NCBI RefSeq assembly: GCF_024362805.1
Contig: NZ_CP093299.1
Location: 3,690,001-3,754,000, forward strand
Length of the DNA: 64,000 nt
Reading direction: 5' to 3'
Source of the DNA: Salipaludibacillus sp. LMS25
Lineage (GTDB): Bacteria > Bacillota > Bacilli > Bacillales > Salisediminibacteriaceae
In this document: positions 33,311 to 43,221 of the stretch, in pieces
Layout of the letters: each line of letters starts with the position of its first letter
Position numbering within the stretch: the stretch's first letter is position 1
Program-made: the position numbers and the translations under genes
Notes under the pieces: generated by a model
The model's database searches: none
The model's input: only the letters and a program-made list of their open reading frames with translations
Told to the model about the DNA's origin: nothing

Positions 33311-34927
33311 TTAAGAGGCTTGGCTTTGTAATATGTCGGTGAGTGTGGCTTGTAAATGATCTGTTCCTTTCCGTTCATAATAGTCATGGAAGTTTTCCCC
33401 TTGCTTTTTTTCTGCTTTAAAGGCTTCAATGAATTTTAACAGAACCTCATTTAAGTCGTGTGCTTCAATTTTGCCTTTTAATTTTTTATTAAATTCAGGT
33501 ACATCGTTTAATGTCCCGCCGACGTATATCTCAAAGGCTTCAACTAACTTTTTATCTTTATTTTTCATTTTGATCCCTTGAAGTCCGATATCAGCAATTT
33601 GCCGCTGACCACAGGCATTTGGACACCCGACCATATGAATACGGACTGGAACATCAATGGTTATTTGTTCGTCTAAATATTCTGCAATTTGTCTCATGCG
33701 TTCTTTTGTTTCCACTAATGCTAAATTACAGTATTCAATCCCTGTGCAAGAGACAGAGTAGCCGATAAAGGCTTTCGGCTCAATGTTAAGTCGCTGCAAA
33801 ATATTTTCCTTAAGAAAAGTGTCAACATCCACGTCTTTAATATAAGGGATGACGATATTCTGTGAATTACAGGTCCTAATTTCACCGTTTCCATACTTTT
33901 TAGAAAGGTTAGCTAATTCAATTAATTCGTTTGAATGAAGTCGTCCAACAGGAATGTTAAGCCCCACATACTGATAACCTTTTTGCTTTTGGGGATGAAC
34001 GCCATAAAAGTAGCCGGCGTTCCAAGTGCCAAATTTATTTTCGCCTTTTGAAGGTAAATTGATAAATTCGAGGAGCTTATCTTTAAATTTATCTGGTCCC
34101 CAGTCAGCTATCAGGAATTTTAAACGTGCACGGTGGCGTTTATCGCGATAGCCATTATCTCTAAAAATAATTGTGATTGCTTCAGTGACTTCTTTTACTT
34201 GTTCAGGTTTAACGAAAACATCCAGTTCTTGAGCTAAATAGGGTTTAGCGGCAAGTCCTCCTCCTACATAAACGTGAAATCCGTTAACGATCTCACCATC
34301 AAGTTCTTTCGTAGCGGGAGTAAAAGATAAACAATTTATCTCAGCATTTTGTGCGTTATTCACATTAGCTGAAATAGAGAGTTTATATTTACGGGGCAAG
34401 TTGGAATAATTTTCGTTACGTTGGAAATACCAATAAATGTCATCGACGATTGATTTCGTCTCAATGAGTTCATTTGGGTCAATGCCTGTAAGAGGATTCC
34501 CAACGATCGTTCTCATAATATCACCACAGGCCCCTACAGAGGAAAGGCCGACTTTTTCTAAACGATCAAAAATATCAGGAATGTTTTCAATTTCGAGCCA
34601 GTGGAATTGTATCGCTTGACGTGTTGTAATATCCACCACATCACGCCCATAGTCTTTAGAAATGTTAGCTAATGTCAATGCTTGATCATAATTTAGAATA
34701 CCGGAGGGAACGTTAACTCTCATCATAAAGTAGCCGTCTTCTTTCGGCTTCTGTAAGTATAGGCCTGCCCATTTAAAGAGTGACCAATGCTCTTTAGGAA
34801 TGGACTCAAAACCTTCTTTTGCGTATGTTGGAATATCATTTAATATATCTAGGCCATCTTTTTCGAGTTTTAATGTTTCTTCTTTTGTTAACTTTTCATT
34901 ATTAGCCCAAACTTTTTTGTAAGTCAT
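33311..34927 (-). CDS. Assimilatory sulfite reductase, single-subunit siroheme type
   Basis: A 538-residue nitrite/sulfite reductase. The siroheme-4Fe4S ligands are CTGIEYC (Cx5C) and GCPNACG (Cx3C). Two ferredoxin-like half-domains are visible (WAGLYLQKPKEDGYFMMRV and YFYGVHPQKQKGYQYVGLNI, in part). The neighbours (sat, cysC, cysH, cobA) indicate sulfite rather than nitrite as substrate. The lack of a cysJ-type flavoprotein suggests ferredoxin or another donor. AAAGGAGATATC precedes the start. Confidence 0.92.
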   Translation of the reverse strand: MTYKKVWANNEKLTKEETLKLEKDGLDILNDIPTYAKEGFESIPKEHWSLFKWAGLYLQKPKEDGYFMMRVNVPSGILNYDQALTLANISKDYGRDVVDITTRQAIQFHWLEIENIPDIFDRLEKVGLSSVGACGDIMRTIVGNPLTGIDPNELIETKSIVDDIYWYFQRNENYSNLPRKYKLSISANVNNAQNAEINCLSFTPATKELDGEIVNGFHVYVGGGLAAKPYLAQELDVFVKPEQVKEVTEAITIIFRDNGYRDKRHRARLKFLIADWGPDKFKDKLLEFINLPSKGENKFGTWNAGYFYGVHPQKQKGYQYVGLNIPVGRLHSNELIELANLSKKYGNGEIRTCNSQNIVIPYIKDVDVDTFLKENILQRLNIEPKAFIGYSVSCTGIEYCNLALVETKERMRQIAEYLDEQITIDVPVRIHMVGCPNACGQRQIADIGLQGIKMKNKDKKLVEAFEIYVGGTLNDVPEFNKKLKGKIEAHDLNEVLLKFIEAFKAEKKQGENFHDYYERKGTDHLQATLTDILQSQAS

Positions 34928-34966
34928 TATGATATCTCCTTTCCAATGTTTTAGTATTGACGCTTT

Positions 34967-35575
34967 CTATGAAAGCAGATTGCGATTTTTTAAATAATTG
35001 AAGATCTTATCCACCGCCTCCGGGATAGATAATTCATCTGTTGAAACGATTAGCTCAGGGTTTTCAGGTGCTTCATAAGGTGCACTTATTCCTGTGAATT
35101 CAGGAATTATGCCTTCTCTAGCTTTTTCATATAGGCCCTTCGGATCGCGTTTCTCACATTCCTCTAAAGCACATTTAACGTAAATTTCAATAAATTCATC
35201 GTGTGATAATAACTCTCTAGCCAATTGTCTGTCCGATTGATAAGGAGAGACGAAGGCGGTTAAAACAACAGTACCACTGTCTACAAACAGATTAGCCACT
35301 TCGCCAATGCGACGAATATTTTCTTGTCGGTCATCGGGGCTGAAGCCAAGATCTTTGTTTAATCCGTGTCGAATGTTGTCGCCATCCAGAACATAGCTTT
35401 TAATATTATGTTCATAGAGTCGTTGATCAAGAGTATTAGCGAGTGTTGATTTCCCAGAACCTGATAAACCCGTGAACCAAAGTGTAAAACTTTTATGGCC
35501 TGTTAAACGTTGGCGCTGTTTTTTAGTTATCGTCGTATCATGCCAGTGAACATTATTGGGTACAGAATGTGTCAT
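34967..35575 (-). CDS. cysC: Adenylylsulfate kinase
   Basis: Phosphorylates APS to PAPS. A 202-residue P-loop kinase: [45 protein letters not shown] and [16 protein letters not shown]. The ATG overlaps the sat stop (ATGA). Confidence 0.96.
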   Translation of the reverse strand: MTHSVPNNVHWHDTTITKKQRQRLTGHKSFTLWFTGLSGSGKSTLANTLDQRLYEHNIKSYVLDGDNIRHGLNKDLGFSPDDRQENIRRIGEVANLFVDSGTVVLTAFVSPYQSDRQLARELLSHDEFIEIYVKCALEECEKRDPKGLYEKAREGIIPEFTGISAPYEAPENPELIVSTDELSIPEAVDKIFNYLKNRNLLS

Positions 35576-36711
35576 ACGTTTACGTTCATCCCTTCAATTA
35601 ATACTTTGACCACTTCAGGACGGCTGAATTCTGGTGGTGGTGTGTCACCATTTCGGAGGAGCTCTCTCACCTTTGTGCCTGAAAGAATCACCCTGTCATC
35701 TTTGTCGTGAGGACATGTTTTAGTCGAGGCCATATTCTCACATTTGTTGCAGTAAAAGCTATGTTCAAAAAAGAGGGGCGTGATTCCTAATTCTTCTTCA
35801 GTAAATTGTTTGAAAATATCTTGTGCTTCATAGGTTCCATAGTAATCGCCTACTCCTGCATGGTCTCTTCCAACGATAAAGTGCGTACAGCCGAAGTTTT
35901 TTCTTACTAATGCGTGAAAAATGGCTTCTCGAGGTCCAGCATAACGCATAGCAGCAGGGAAAACAGCTAATGAAACACGTTCCTTCGGATAGTAATGGGC
36001 TAATAACACATGATAACTTTTCATCCTCACATCAGCAGGGATGTCATCAGCTTTGGTTTCGCCTACTAATGGATTTAAAAAGAGACCGTCAACGATTTCT
36101 AACGCCGACTTTTGAATATATTCATGGGCACGATGAACTGGGTTTCTCGTTTGAAAACCCACAACTGTTTTCCAATTCTTCTCTTTGAATAGTTGACGTG
36201 TTTCAGAAGGCGCTAAATAGTATGAAGAAAATTGTAATTTCTTCGGCTTTTTGATTAAGGTAATATCCCCAGCTAAATACGTATTTCCTCGTTCGTATAG
36301 GCGTTTAACTCCCGGGTGAGCCATATCGCTTGTTTTATAAACAGACTGGGCTTCTCTCGTTTGATCTGGAGTAAACACTTCCTTGAGAGAAAGAATGCCA
36401 TAGGTGATCCCATCATAATTTAATTTCACTAATTGGTTGAGTGTGAGTTCAGATGCCACTTTTTCAGATACCGGAAGAGTAATAGGTAAGCTCCAGACGG
36501 TTCCATCAGCTAAACGCATGTTATTGACAACGTGCTCGTAGTCAGCCTGGCCGAGAAAACCTGTTAATGGACTATAAGCCCCGTTCGCTATAAGTTCTAA
36601 ATCTGATAAACTCGTTAAATCTAATGCCACTTCCTGTGTGATGTCCTGTGTTGTGATGGTTTCATCTACTAAATTAATTAATGCTCCTCCATGAGGAATG
36701 CTCACTGTCAT
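35572..36711 (-). CDS. sat: Sulfate adenylyltransferase
   Basis: Makes APS from sulfate and ATP. 379 residues with [53 protein letters not shown] (cited as [18 protein letters not shown]) and [15 protein letters not shown], which are the QTRNP, HRAH and GRDHAG nucleotide-binding motifs. Six bases separate it from cysH. Confidence 0.97.
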   Translation of the reverse strand: MTVSIPHGGALINLVDETITTQDITQEVALDLTSLSDLELIANGAYSPLTGFLGQADYEHVVNNMRLADGTVWSLPITLPVSEKVASELTLNQLVKLNYDGITYGILSLKEVFTPDQTREAQSVYKTSDMAHPGVKRLYERGNTYLAGDITLIKKPKKLQFSSYYLAPSETRQLFKEKNWKTVVGFQTRNPVHRAHEYIQKSALEIVDGLFLNPLVGETKADDIPADVRMKSYHVLLAHYYPKERVSLAVFPAAMRYAGPREAIFHALVRKNFGCTHFIVGRDHAGVGDYYGTYEAQDIFKQFTEEELGITPLFFEHSFYCNKCENMASTKTCPHDKDDRVILSGTKVRELLRNGDTPPPEFSRPEVVKVLIEGMNVNV

Positions 36712-36717
36712 CTTTAA

Positions 36718-37458
36718 TCACTCCTTAGAAATAGGTGTATTGATGTGTAAACCACATTCCGTTTTTTGCAGTCCTGTCCATCTGCCAGCTCGTAAATCAT
36801 CACCTTCTTTCACGGGCTTTGTACATGGTTCACAGCCGATACTTGGATAGTCTTGATCGTGAAGTGGGTTATAAGGTAAATTGTGATCTTTAATATAGTG
36901 CCAAACATCGTCCCAACTCCAATGGATCAGGGGACATATTTTAATCATTTGAAATTTATCATCTTTATTAACAAACTCAGTTTTTGCTCTTGTGGGTGAT
37001 TGGGCTCTTCTTAAACCGGAAAGCCAAGCAGTGTACCCTTCAAGAGCTTGCTTCAACGGTTTGTTTTTTCTTATATAGCAACACAAGTCTGGGTTTGTTT
37101 CCCAAAGCTTTTCTCCATGCTTTGCTACCTGTTCTGCCAATGTGAGCTCAGGCTGGATCATCTTTAGTTGGATAGATGGATAATGAGCTTGCATGTCTTC
37201 AATTAATTCATACGTTTCTTTAAAATGGACGTGAGTATCGAGGAAAATGATTGTTGCATCCTGTTTGGCGCGCGAGATTAAATCAACAAGAACAATTCCT
37301 TCGGCGCCGAAGCTACAGGCATACACGAGTTTGTGAGAAAAAGTGCCATATGCCCAACGTATGACATCAAGGGCATTTCCTTCAGCTAAATGGTGATTAA
37401 AGCTGCGATAATCTTGCTGTGATAGTGTGTGGTAGGAATATCTTTCTTTCTCATTCAT
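36718..37458 (-). CDS. cysH: Phosphoadenylyl-/adenylylsulfate reductase
   Basis: Reduces activated sulfate to sulfite. 246 residues. The four Fe-S cysteines of the APS-reductase type are present: CCYIRKNKPLKQAL and GCEPCTKP, and the catalytic C-terminal cysteine is in KTECGLH. The cluster indicates APS can be used directly, even though cysC is also present. The start at 37458 follows GGAGGTCAAAC; a longer frame reaches into cysP. Confidence 0.96.
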   Translation of the reverse strand: MNEKERYSYHTLSQQDYRSFNHHLAEGNALDVIRWAYGTFSHKLVYACSFGAEGIVLVDLISRAKQDATIIFLDTHVHFKETYELIEDMQAHYPSIQLKMIQPELTLAEQVAKHGEKLWETNPDLCCYIRKNKPLKQALEGYTAWLSGLRRAQSPTRAKTEFVNKDDKFQMIKICPLIHWSWDDVWHYIKDHNLPYNPLHDQDYPSIGCEPCTKPVKEGDDLRAGRWTGLQKTECGLHINTPISKE

Positions 37459-37480
37459 TGTTTGACCTCCTGACGTGAGA

Positions 37481-38548
37481 TTAATGATCGAGTGTTTCTT
37501 TTTCAATCTTCACAGATCGGTATAAACTGATTGTTCCAATCGTTGAAATGATCATGAATATCATCACTGCGACGATATAGGGATTAGGCAGTAAAAATAA
37601 ATGAATTAACGTGTAAGACATGACGAGGGACAACACAGGCGAAACGAGCCAAACTTTAATAATCTTCTTTATCACATCCTTCTGCCATAATTGAAAACCA
37701 TTTTCGGCACAGCCTACCCCTACGATGCCAGCAGTAGTGGCTTGAGTTAATGGAACAGGGATTCCAAAAATAGATGCAATTATGACGAGTCCACCACCAG
37801 TTCCTGAGACAGCTGTTCCTTGAAGAAGACTAAAAGAAGTGATTTTTTTACCGTTTGTTTCAAGCACTTTTCCTCCGAGAAAGCAGGCACCTAGACAAAC
37901 GAAGAAAGCCCCCATGATAATTCCTGGCGTGCCATCAATAAGTTGTGCCCCAACAAGGGGGCCGATAGCATTGGCCACATTATTCATTCCTGCTGCAAAT
38001 GCCTCTGTAAACCCCGTTATAATCAGGAGGAGTGACAGCCATTTTTTCCACTTTCCTTCACCTTTAAGTTGAGGAAATCTATGCTCGCTAAATTGAATGA
38101 GTTTTCCGAAAATAAAGCATGTCATAAAGGAAACGACTGGAACGATGACCCAAAATGAAATAATGTAAAGAACGTTGTTTACGAACAATACTTGAAAAGC
38201 CATCCCTACCCCCACAACGGCTCCGATTGTCACTTCACTTGTTGAAAGAGGAATGCCGATCATATTAGCCAAAAAAAGGGTTAGTGTCGCTGATAGAAGG
38301 ATCACGATAGCCACTTCCACACTAAAGATATGAGTAGGGATAATCCCTTCTCCCACAGTCTTGACCACCTGTCCGCCGCCAAGAGTTGCTCCGAGAAAAG
38401 CGCCGATGCCTGCGATTAAAAGAGCCACCTGCTTACGTTTAATCGCTTGACTGCCATACGCTGGCCCCATTGTGGCTGCAGCCCCGCTTGCTCCAATATT
38501 CATAGCGAAAAACATAGCGATAATAAAGGCTAAATAAGTTAAAATCAT
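37481..38548 (-). CDS. cysP: Sulfate permease CysP (PiT family)
   Basis: A 355-residue inorganic phosphate transporter-family permease with about ten hydrophobic segments and two inverted family repeats (MNIGASGAAATMGPAYGSQA; AAGMNNVANAIGPLVGAQL). B. subtilis CysP of this family imports sulfate. It is first of the operon, downstream of a strong promoter. The start at 38548 follows AGGAGTGACTAG. Confidence 0.93.
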   Translation of the reverse strand: MILTYLAFIIAMFFAMNIGASGAAATMGPAYGSQAIKRKQVALLIAGIGAFLGATLGGGQVVKTVGEGIIPTHIFSVEVAIVILLSATLTLFLANMIGIPLSTSEVTIGAVVGVGMAFQVLFVNNVLYIISFWVIVPVVSFMTCFIFGKLIQFSEHRFPQLKGEGKWKKWLSLLLIITGFTEAFAAGMNNVANAIGPLVGAQLIDGTPGIIMGAFFVCLGACFLGGKVLETNGKKITSFSLLQGTAVSGTGGGLVIIASIFGIPVPLTQATTAGIVGVGCAENGFQLWQKDVIKKIIKVWLVSPVLSLVMSYTLIHLFLLPNPYIVAVMIFMIISTIGTISLYRSVKIEKETLDH

Positions 38549-38707
38549 TCTAGTCACTCCTGGCCCTTGACGGTTTTAGTCAAACACTTTAATCGACATT
38601 ATTCATCAAAAATAGACTTATTCAATTATTCATATAATACAAAGTAGTTTAATCGGAATTAAAAGTTTAAAAATAAGATTTGCTAGTTTGTTTTTAAAGT
38701 TAGTTGG

Positions 38708-38736
38708 ATTATAACGAACATTAGAAGAAGCGTCAA
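38708..38736 (-). promoter_or_regulatory. SigA-type promoter of the cys operon
   Basis: On the minus strand: TTGACG, 17 bases, TATAAT. The roughly 150-base leader before cysP contains CGATTAAA twice about 50 bases apart, possible regulator sites. No S-box or other riboswitch is recognisable. Confidence 0.75.
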
Positions 38737-38947
38737 TATAAAAAATGGAATTTGTCTGAATTATTTGGAAAACGGGTAATAGTCGGGGGGATAAGAACTA
38801 GTTGGGGATAGAAATGAGGCTTCATAATTATTCCCTTTAAAAAAGACTAAGAAGTTTTACACACGTTGACTGTATAAGAGGGGCTCAGTCAAACGAAAGT
38901 AAATGAGCATAAGCGATTATTTATAAGGGGGTATTCACATGCTTTAT

Positions 38948-39063
38948 ATAACGAACTTTCAATCAGTGGGAGTTTTTGTTCTTCTCCCACTGATTGTTAG
39001 GTGAGTCAATCAGGACATTAGCGTCCGTTATCTCCCTCCTTGACTTAATAGCGGTTATCTGTA
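38948..39063 (-). repeat. Repeat B copy 4 (minus orientation)
   Basis: On the minus strand it follows TTTAT and starts TACAGATAACCG. It keeps GGAGGGAGATAACGGACGC and the complete 3' hairpin, but its left arm is shortened, and it ends AAGTTCGTTAT. Confidence 0.92.
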
Positions 39064-39070
39064 ATAAATT

Positions 39071-39100
39071 GTCTTCGTTAAAACGATGAAGACTTTTTTT
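39071..39100 (+). terminator. Terminator-like hairpin
   Basis: GTCTTCGT pairs with ACGATGAAGAC (one bulge), followed by seven T on the plus strand. No plus-strand gene ends nearby, so its use is unclear. Confidence 0.4.
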
Positions 39101-39174
39101 CATAATAATGCTGATGAGGGGCGCCCGCATAATGGCTCATTGGGAGTACCTTTCTTTAGGAGATTGTTATGTCA

Positions 39175-39999
39175 TTATCTCTTATTCATTTCCGAAGGTT
39201 TTGGTCCTTTTCGTTGACCACGGTCTAAATTGTTTATTAACTCCATTTCATCATCCGTTAATTCGAAATCAAACACATTAAAATTTTCTTCTATTCGAGA
39301 TGGTGTGACTGATTTAGGAATGACGATAGAGTCGTTTTGTAGATGCCATCGTATAATAACTTGAGCTCCTGTCTTTTGGTGATCTCGGGCAATCCCTTGA
39401 ACGACTGGATGATTTAGAACTTCTCCTCCTTGCATAAGGGGACTCCACGCTTCGATATATATATTATGTTTTTTACAAAATGTTTTTAGCTCATTTTGTG
39501 CTAAAAATGGATGGCATTCCACTTGGTTAACAGCTGGAGGGGTGTGGCATTCATCAAATAGCCGTTGTAAATGGTTACTATCAAAATTACATACACCTAT
39601 CGCTTTAACTCGGCCTTCATGATAAAGTTTTTCAAGAGCTTTGTAAGTATTAACGTATTGATCGAATTGAGGTGTTGGCCAATGGATAAGATAAAGGTCA
39701 ACATAGTCAAGGCCTAATCGCTCAAGGCTAGTATCAAATGCTTTTAACGTCGTGTCATAACCTTGGTCTGCATTCCACACTTTTGTCGTAATAAACAGCT
39801 CTTCACGGGGAATAAGGCTATCCTTAATTCCTTGTCCGACACCCATTTCGTTTTTGTAAATCATAGCTGTGTCAATGGAGCGGTAGCCAGTTTCGAGCGC
39901 TTTTAAAACGACAGACGCTGCTTCATCATTAGTAACTTGCCAAACGCCAAAGCCTAATTGAGGCATAGACAACTCGTTATTTAACGTTACATTCCTCAT
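39175..39999 (-). CDS. Aldo/keto reductase
   Basis: A 274-residue NADPH-dependent reductase. The catalytic tetrad is visible: Asp and Tyr in SIDTAMIYKNE, Lys in FITTKVWN and His in YLIHWPTP. The NADP-binding end is IVIPKSVTPSRIEENFNVFDF, cited as IPKSVTPSRIEENF. It resembles B. subtilis YtbE/YvgN, which reduce methylglyoxal and other aldehydes. ATAAGGAGTGG precedes the start. Flanked by repeats B4 and A7. Confidence 0.94.
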   Translation of the reverse strand: MRNVTLNNELSMPQLGFGVWQVTNDEAASVVLKALETGYRSIDTAMIYKNEMGVGQGIKDSLIPREELFITTKVWNADQGYDTTLKAFDTSLERLGLDYVDLYLIHWPTPQFDQYVNTYKALEKLYHEGRVKAIGVCNFDSNHLQRLFDECHTPPAVNQVECHPFLAQNELKTFCKKHNIYIEAWSPLMQGGEVLNHPVVQGIARDHQKTGAQVIIRWHLQNDSIVIPKSVTPSRIEENFNVFDFELTDDEMELINNLDRGQRKGPKPSEMNKR

Positions 40000-40120
40000 C
40001 TAACCACTCCTTATGGATTATATTACACCCAAAAGTATAGCATAGTAAGCAAGTAAAAAGCTTTTAACTATTAGATATTGAAAAGCTAAAACAACTGTGA
40101 GTCAACAGCAAAAAATTTAT

Positions 40121-40276
40121 CCCACTCTTAAGGGTCAGTAAAACCCCCACCTCAAAACTTAAGAAGGTCGAAACGTTTAGGTGGGGGATAAACGGCCCCT
40201 AAAGGTCCCATAAGTTAAACTAAAACAATCAGTGGGGGATGAAGGAAAACGCCCACTGATTGAAGCTTAGCTTTAT
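40121..40276 (+). repeat. Repeat A copy 7 (full length)
   Basis: TTTAT precedes it; all A parts are present. The left arm reads GGGTCAGT against ACGGCCCCT, so the outer stem is slightly degraded. Ends AGCTTAGCTTTAT. Confidence 0.95.
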
Positions 40277-40456
40277 TAGGAAACTCCATGATGTGGGACG
40301 CTCTTTCAGTAGTAGGTGCTGAACTTAACTGATTAACGCTAGGTTAGCAATCAAAGAATTAGCCAATGAATTTTACTAAATCCCGTTAAGACAGACACTC
40401 TAACATAAACGTGGGCATATACATAGGAAACGAGTCAAAGGAGGGAGTGTGTATAC

Positions 40457-41179
40457 ATGTCCACCATTTTGGCAGCCATCACACATGTGGTGAAGGAGCT
40501 GCTAGTCTTTGTGTCATTTGTGAAGAACAATGCGTTTCCACAGCCATTAAGTCAGCAGGACGAAAAAAAATACATTCAATTGATGAAGGAAGGAGACGAA
40601 CACGCCCGCAATTTACTCATTGAACATAATCTGCGCTTAGTGGCTCATATTGTGAAAAAATTTGAGAATACCCGTGAAGATACTGAAGATCTCATTTCAA
40701 TTGGTACGATTGGGCTTATTAAGGCGATTGAAAGCTATTCTTCTGGTAAGGGGACGAAGCTTGCCACGTATGCAGCCCGCTGTATTGAAAATGAAATTTT
40801 AATGCATTTACGGGCATTGAAGAAAGTAAGAAAAGATGTTTCATTACATGATCCGATTGGCCAAGATAAAGAAGGGAATGAAATTAGTCTTATTGATGTG
40901 TTACAAGCAGAGACAGAAGACCTCGTTGATCAAATTCAGTTAAATATGGAAAAAAGACAAATATACAAATATATCCATGTCCTTGATAGCCGGGAAAAAG
41001 AAGTGATTGTTGGTCGTTTTGGCTTAGATATGAAAAAAGAGAAAACCCAACGAGAGATTTCAAAAGAATTAGGTATTTCACGAAGTTACGTCTCACGCAT
41101 TGAAAAAAGAGCCCTTATGAAATTATTCCATGAGTTTTATCGCGACCATAAAAAGGGGCTTAGAAAAGGAAAGGAATAA
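40457..41179 (+). CDS. sigK: Mother-cell sporulation sigma factor SigK
   Basis: A 240-residue sigma-70 factor. The N-terminal pro-sequence region is hydrophobic ([19 protein letters not shown]), as in pro-SigK, which SpoIVFB cleaves. Region 2 is [20 protein letters not shown] then [16 protein letters not shown], and region 4 is [20 protein letters not shown]. The gene is continuous, with no skin-like element or other interruption. AAAGGAGGGAG precedes the start. A CATATACATA box (near 40418-40427) may belong to a SigE-type promoter. Confidence 0.96.
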   Translation: MSTILAAITHVVKELLVFVSFVKNNAFPQPLSQQDEKKYIQLMKEGDEHARNLLIEHNLRLVAHIVKKFENTREDTEDLISIGTIGLIKAIESYSSGKGTKLATYAARCIENEILMHLRALKKVRKDVSLHDPIGQDKEGNEISLIDVLQAETEDLVDQIQLNMEKRQIYKYIHVLDSREKEVIVGRFGLDMKKEKTQREISKELGISRSYVSRIEKRALMKLFHEFYRDHKKGLRKGKE

Positions 41180-41207
41180 CTATTTCTGAGAAGAGAGATT
41201 CACGTTA

Positions 41208-41248
41208 AACGCCTCCACTCATTATCACCAAGTGGAGGCGTTATTTAA
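41208..41248 (+). terminator. Terminator of sigK
   Basis: AACGCCTCCACT pairs with AGTGGAGGCGTT, followed by ATTTAAT. Confidence 0.8.
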
Positions 41249-41319
41249 TAATGACCATTGCTTCTTGACACTATCGCTTGACGTAAGGAAACGAAAAGAA
41301 AACGAAGAACATGTCTATA

Positions 41320-42783
41320 TTATTTCTTTACCTTTTTAGTATTATCGTGGCTTACATAAAAGGCGCGCATGCATTTCTTGAAGATACTTACCATCTTTAA
41401 CCATGGGTTGTATGAAAAATAAGGTTTTCCCATACTAGTTAACTGACGTAGGTGAAGCCAGTAAATGCACAAGCATATCATGATACCAGCAAACCCGAAT
41501 AAGGTCGCCATAATCATCATTGGAAAACGAAGTAGTCTAATAGCCATAGTCATTTCTTTATTAGGCACAATAAAAGAAGCACAAGCTGTCAATGCTACGA
41601 CAAATAACATGATACGTGAAATTAAATCAGTACTAATCACGAGGTCACCGATAACTAATCCTCCAGCAAGGACGATGATTTTACCTATAGGAGTTGGAAA
41701 TAGAACACCTATTTCTTGAATGGCGTCTATTAAGAGCTCCACTATAAACGTTTCAAGAAAAGGACTGTAAGTCATAAACGCCATGGCCTCTTTTACAAGA
41801 GAAGAGAGTATGTAAGGAAAAAGATTAAAATGGAAACTAACTAGCGCAATATAAAAGCTAGGTAATGTCACAGACGTAATAAAGCTAATAAGCCGTAATG
41901 GCGGGAGTAGCATCTCCTTTTTATTACAATGGTTGATGGCGGTTTTATGAGTTTCATAAAAGGACAAGAAAGTCATCGGTAAAATAAGTACGTGAGAATC
42001 TCCCTCGATTAAAAGAATAATACGCCCTTTTAATAAATGAGATATACATGTGTTTAACTGATCGGTTTTCAAAAACTGAGGAAAGGGCGAGAAAGGAAAA
42101 TCTTCTAGATGCTCCTCTATTTTCCCAGTAGTGAATGCCTTTGTTGTAGCCAGTGTATTAAGACGACGTTTCAATTCTTGAAGGACATGAGGATCAACAG
42201 TGCTCTTCATATATGCCAATGTTAGACAGCCTTCAATTTTATTGTCGTTATTCACGTGATGAATCACTAAATGTGCCTGTGAAACGTTCTTTTTTAGCTG
42301 AAAAATGTTTTGAGATTTTTCTCGTACGAAATGCTCTCCTGCACTTAATTGATGCTTATTTTGATTAAGGTGTGATGTTTTGATACAAAAGCAGAAAGGG
42401 AGACTATCAACGAAAACGATCGTATTTCCTGCAAGTATTTCTTTCAAAATGTCAGGTGACTCATGATATTTTTTAGCGTCAAGCTTGTTAAATAGCTGAA
42501 GAAACGTCTCGCGAGATGTTATTTGGGCACGGTAAGTATTTAAATCGAATTGGTCCTCCTGAGATACTAAAGAGTCCAAATATATCACTTCACAACATTC
42601 GTAAGAAACGATATGGTAGTGTTTAATGATTAACTCATTTGTCTCGTTAAGTGCTTCTTTTACATAAAGGCTGTTCTTTTTAGCGGACGTTGTGACGATA
42701 AATGAGGGCTGTGTGTCCGTTGTCATTCTAAAATGGTTGCTTTTTACTTCCTCATTTTTATGAAACCAACTAAAGAGTTTCAT
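41320..42783 (-). CDS. GerA-type spore germination protein, A subunit
   Basis: A 487-residue GerAA/GerBA/GerKA-family protein. It has a hydrophilic N-terminal part (about 1-270) with EGCLTLAYMKSTVDP and GRIILLIEGDSHVLILPMTF, then five or so membrane helices with the family segment AFMTYSPFLETFIVELLIDAIQEIGVLFPTPIGK, cited here as LLIDAIQEIGVLFPTPIGK. Complete receptors need B and C subunits; none is adjacent, so this is an orphan A subunit. It converges on sigK. Confidence 0.93.
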   Translation of the reverse strand: MKLFSWFHKNEEVKSNHFRMTTDTQPSFIVTTSAKKNSLYVKEALNETNELIIKHYHIVSYECCEVIYLDSLVSQEDQFDLNTYRAQITSRETFLQLFNKLDAKKYHESPDILKEILAGNTIVFVDSLPFCFCIKTSHLNQNKHQLSAGEHFVREKSQNIFQLKKNVSQAHLVIHHVNNDNKIEGCLTLAYMKSTVDPHVLQELKRRLNTLATTKAFTTGKIEEHLEDFPFSPFPQFLKTDQLNTCISHLLKGRIILLIEGDSHVLILPMTFLSFYETHKTAINHCNKKEMLLPPLRLISFITSVTLPSFYIALVSFHFNLFPYILSSLVKEAMAFMTYSPFLETFIVELLIDAIQEIGVLFPTPIGKIIVLAGGLVIGDLVISTDLISRIMLFVVALTACASFIVPNKEMTMAIRLLRFPMMIMATLFGFAGIMICLCIYWLHLRQLTSMGKPYFSYNPWLKMVSIFKKCMRAFYVSHDNTKKVKK

Positions 42784-42851
42784 TGTTTTCTCCTTTGGAT
42801 AAAGTCGGGGTATTTAAATGATATGAAAAGACAATTATATACTCAGTGTGC

Positions 42852-42884
42852 CTGTAATAAATGAAAATTATTCATTTATTACAG
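42852..42884. repeat. Inverted pair of repeat-B left tips
   Basis: CTGTAATAAATGA and its exact reverse complement TCATTTATTACAG are separated by seven bases. The right half is the left tip plus TTTAT flank of repeat B5; the left half is the same tip in inverse orientation. Confidence 0.7.
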
Positions 42885-42987
42885 ATAACTGTCCGAAAAA
42901 CTCTGGCCTGAGAGATAAATCTATATGGGGAGATAACGGACGCTAATGTCTTGATTCATTCAACTACCAATCAAGGGTTTGTTTTAT
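42880..42987 (+). repeat. Repeat B copy 5 (joined to A copy 8)
   Basis: TTTAT, then TACAGATAACTGTCCG, AAAAACTCTGGCCT, GGGGAGATAACGGACGC. The 3' hairpin is deleted; the end is CCAATCAAGGGTTTGTTTTAT, whose TTTAT flanks A8. Confidence 0.9.
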
Positions 42988-43036
42988 CCCACTCTTAAGG
43001 GTAGTAAAACTCCCACTGATTGAAGCTTAGCTTTAT
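42988..43036 (+). repeat. Repeat A copy 8 (49-base deletion derivative)
   Basis: Only the left tip (CCCACTCTTAAGGGTAGTAAAAC) cited as CCCACTCTTAAGGGTAG and the right tip (TCCCACTGATTGAAGCTTAG...) remain. The junction lies at AAAACYCCCAC, a short motif present on both sides of the deleted part in full copies, as expected of slippage between direct repeats. Confidence 0.9.
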
Positions 43037-43221
43037 GAAAAGAGCTTTCCAGCGCAGTGGCAAGGGGGATCAATTTAAGAAATTATAACCAAAAAGAGGC
43101 ATTCTAACCTTTTAATAAACTTGCCCACTAATAGTTGACGCAAACGATACCTCTTAGTTAATACCAACGCATAAAATATGATAAGATAATGACGGATAAC
43201 GTAGAAATAGGAGGCTTAACG

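Noticed and set aside
40457..41179. A skin-like interruption of sigK
   Set aside because: The reading frame is continuous from the pro-sequence to region 4; no recombinase or att-like repeat is present.
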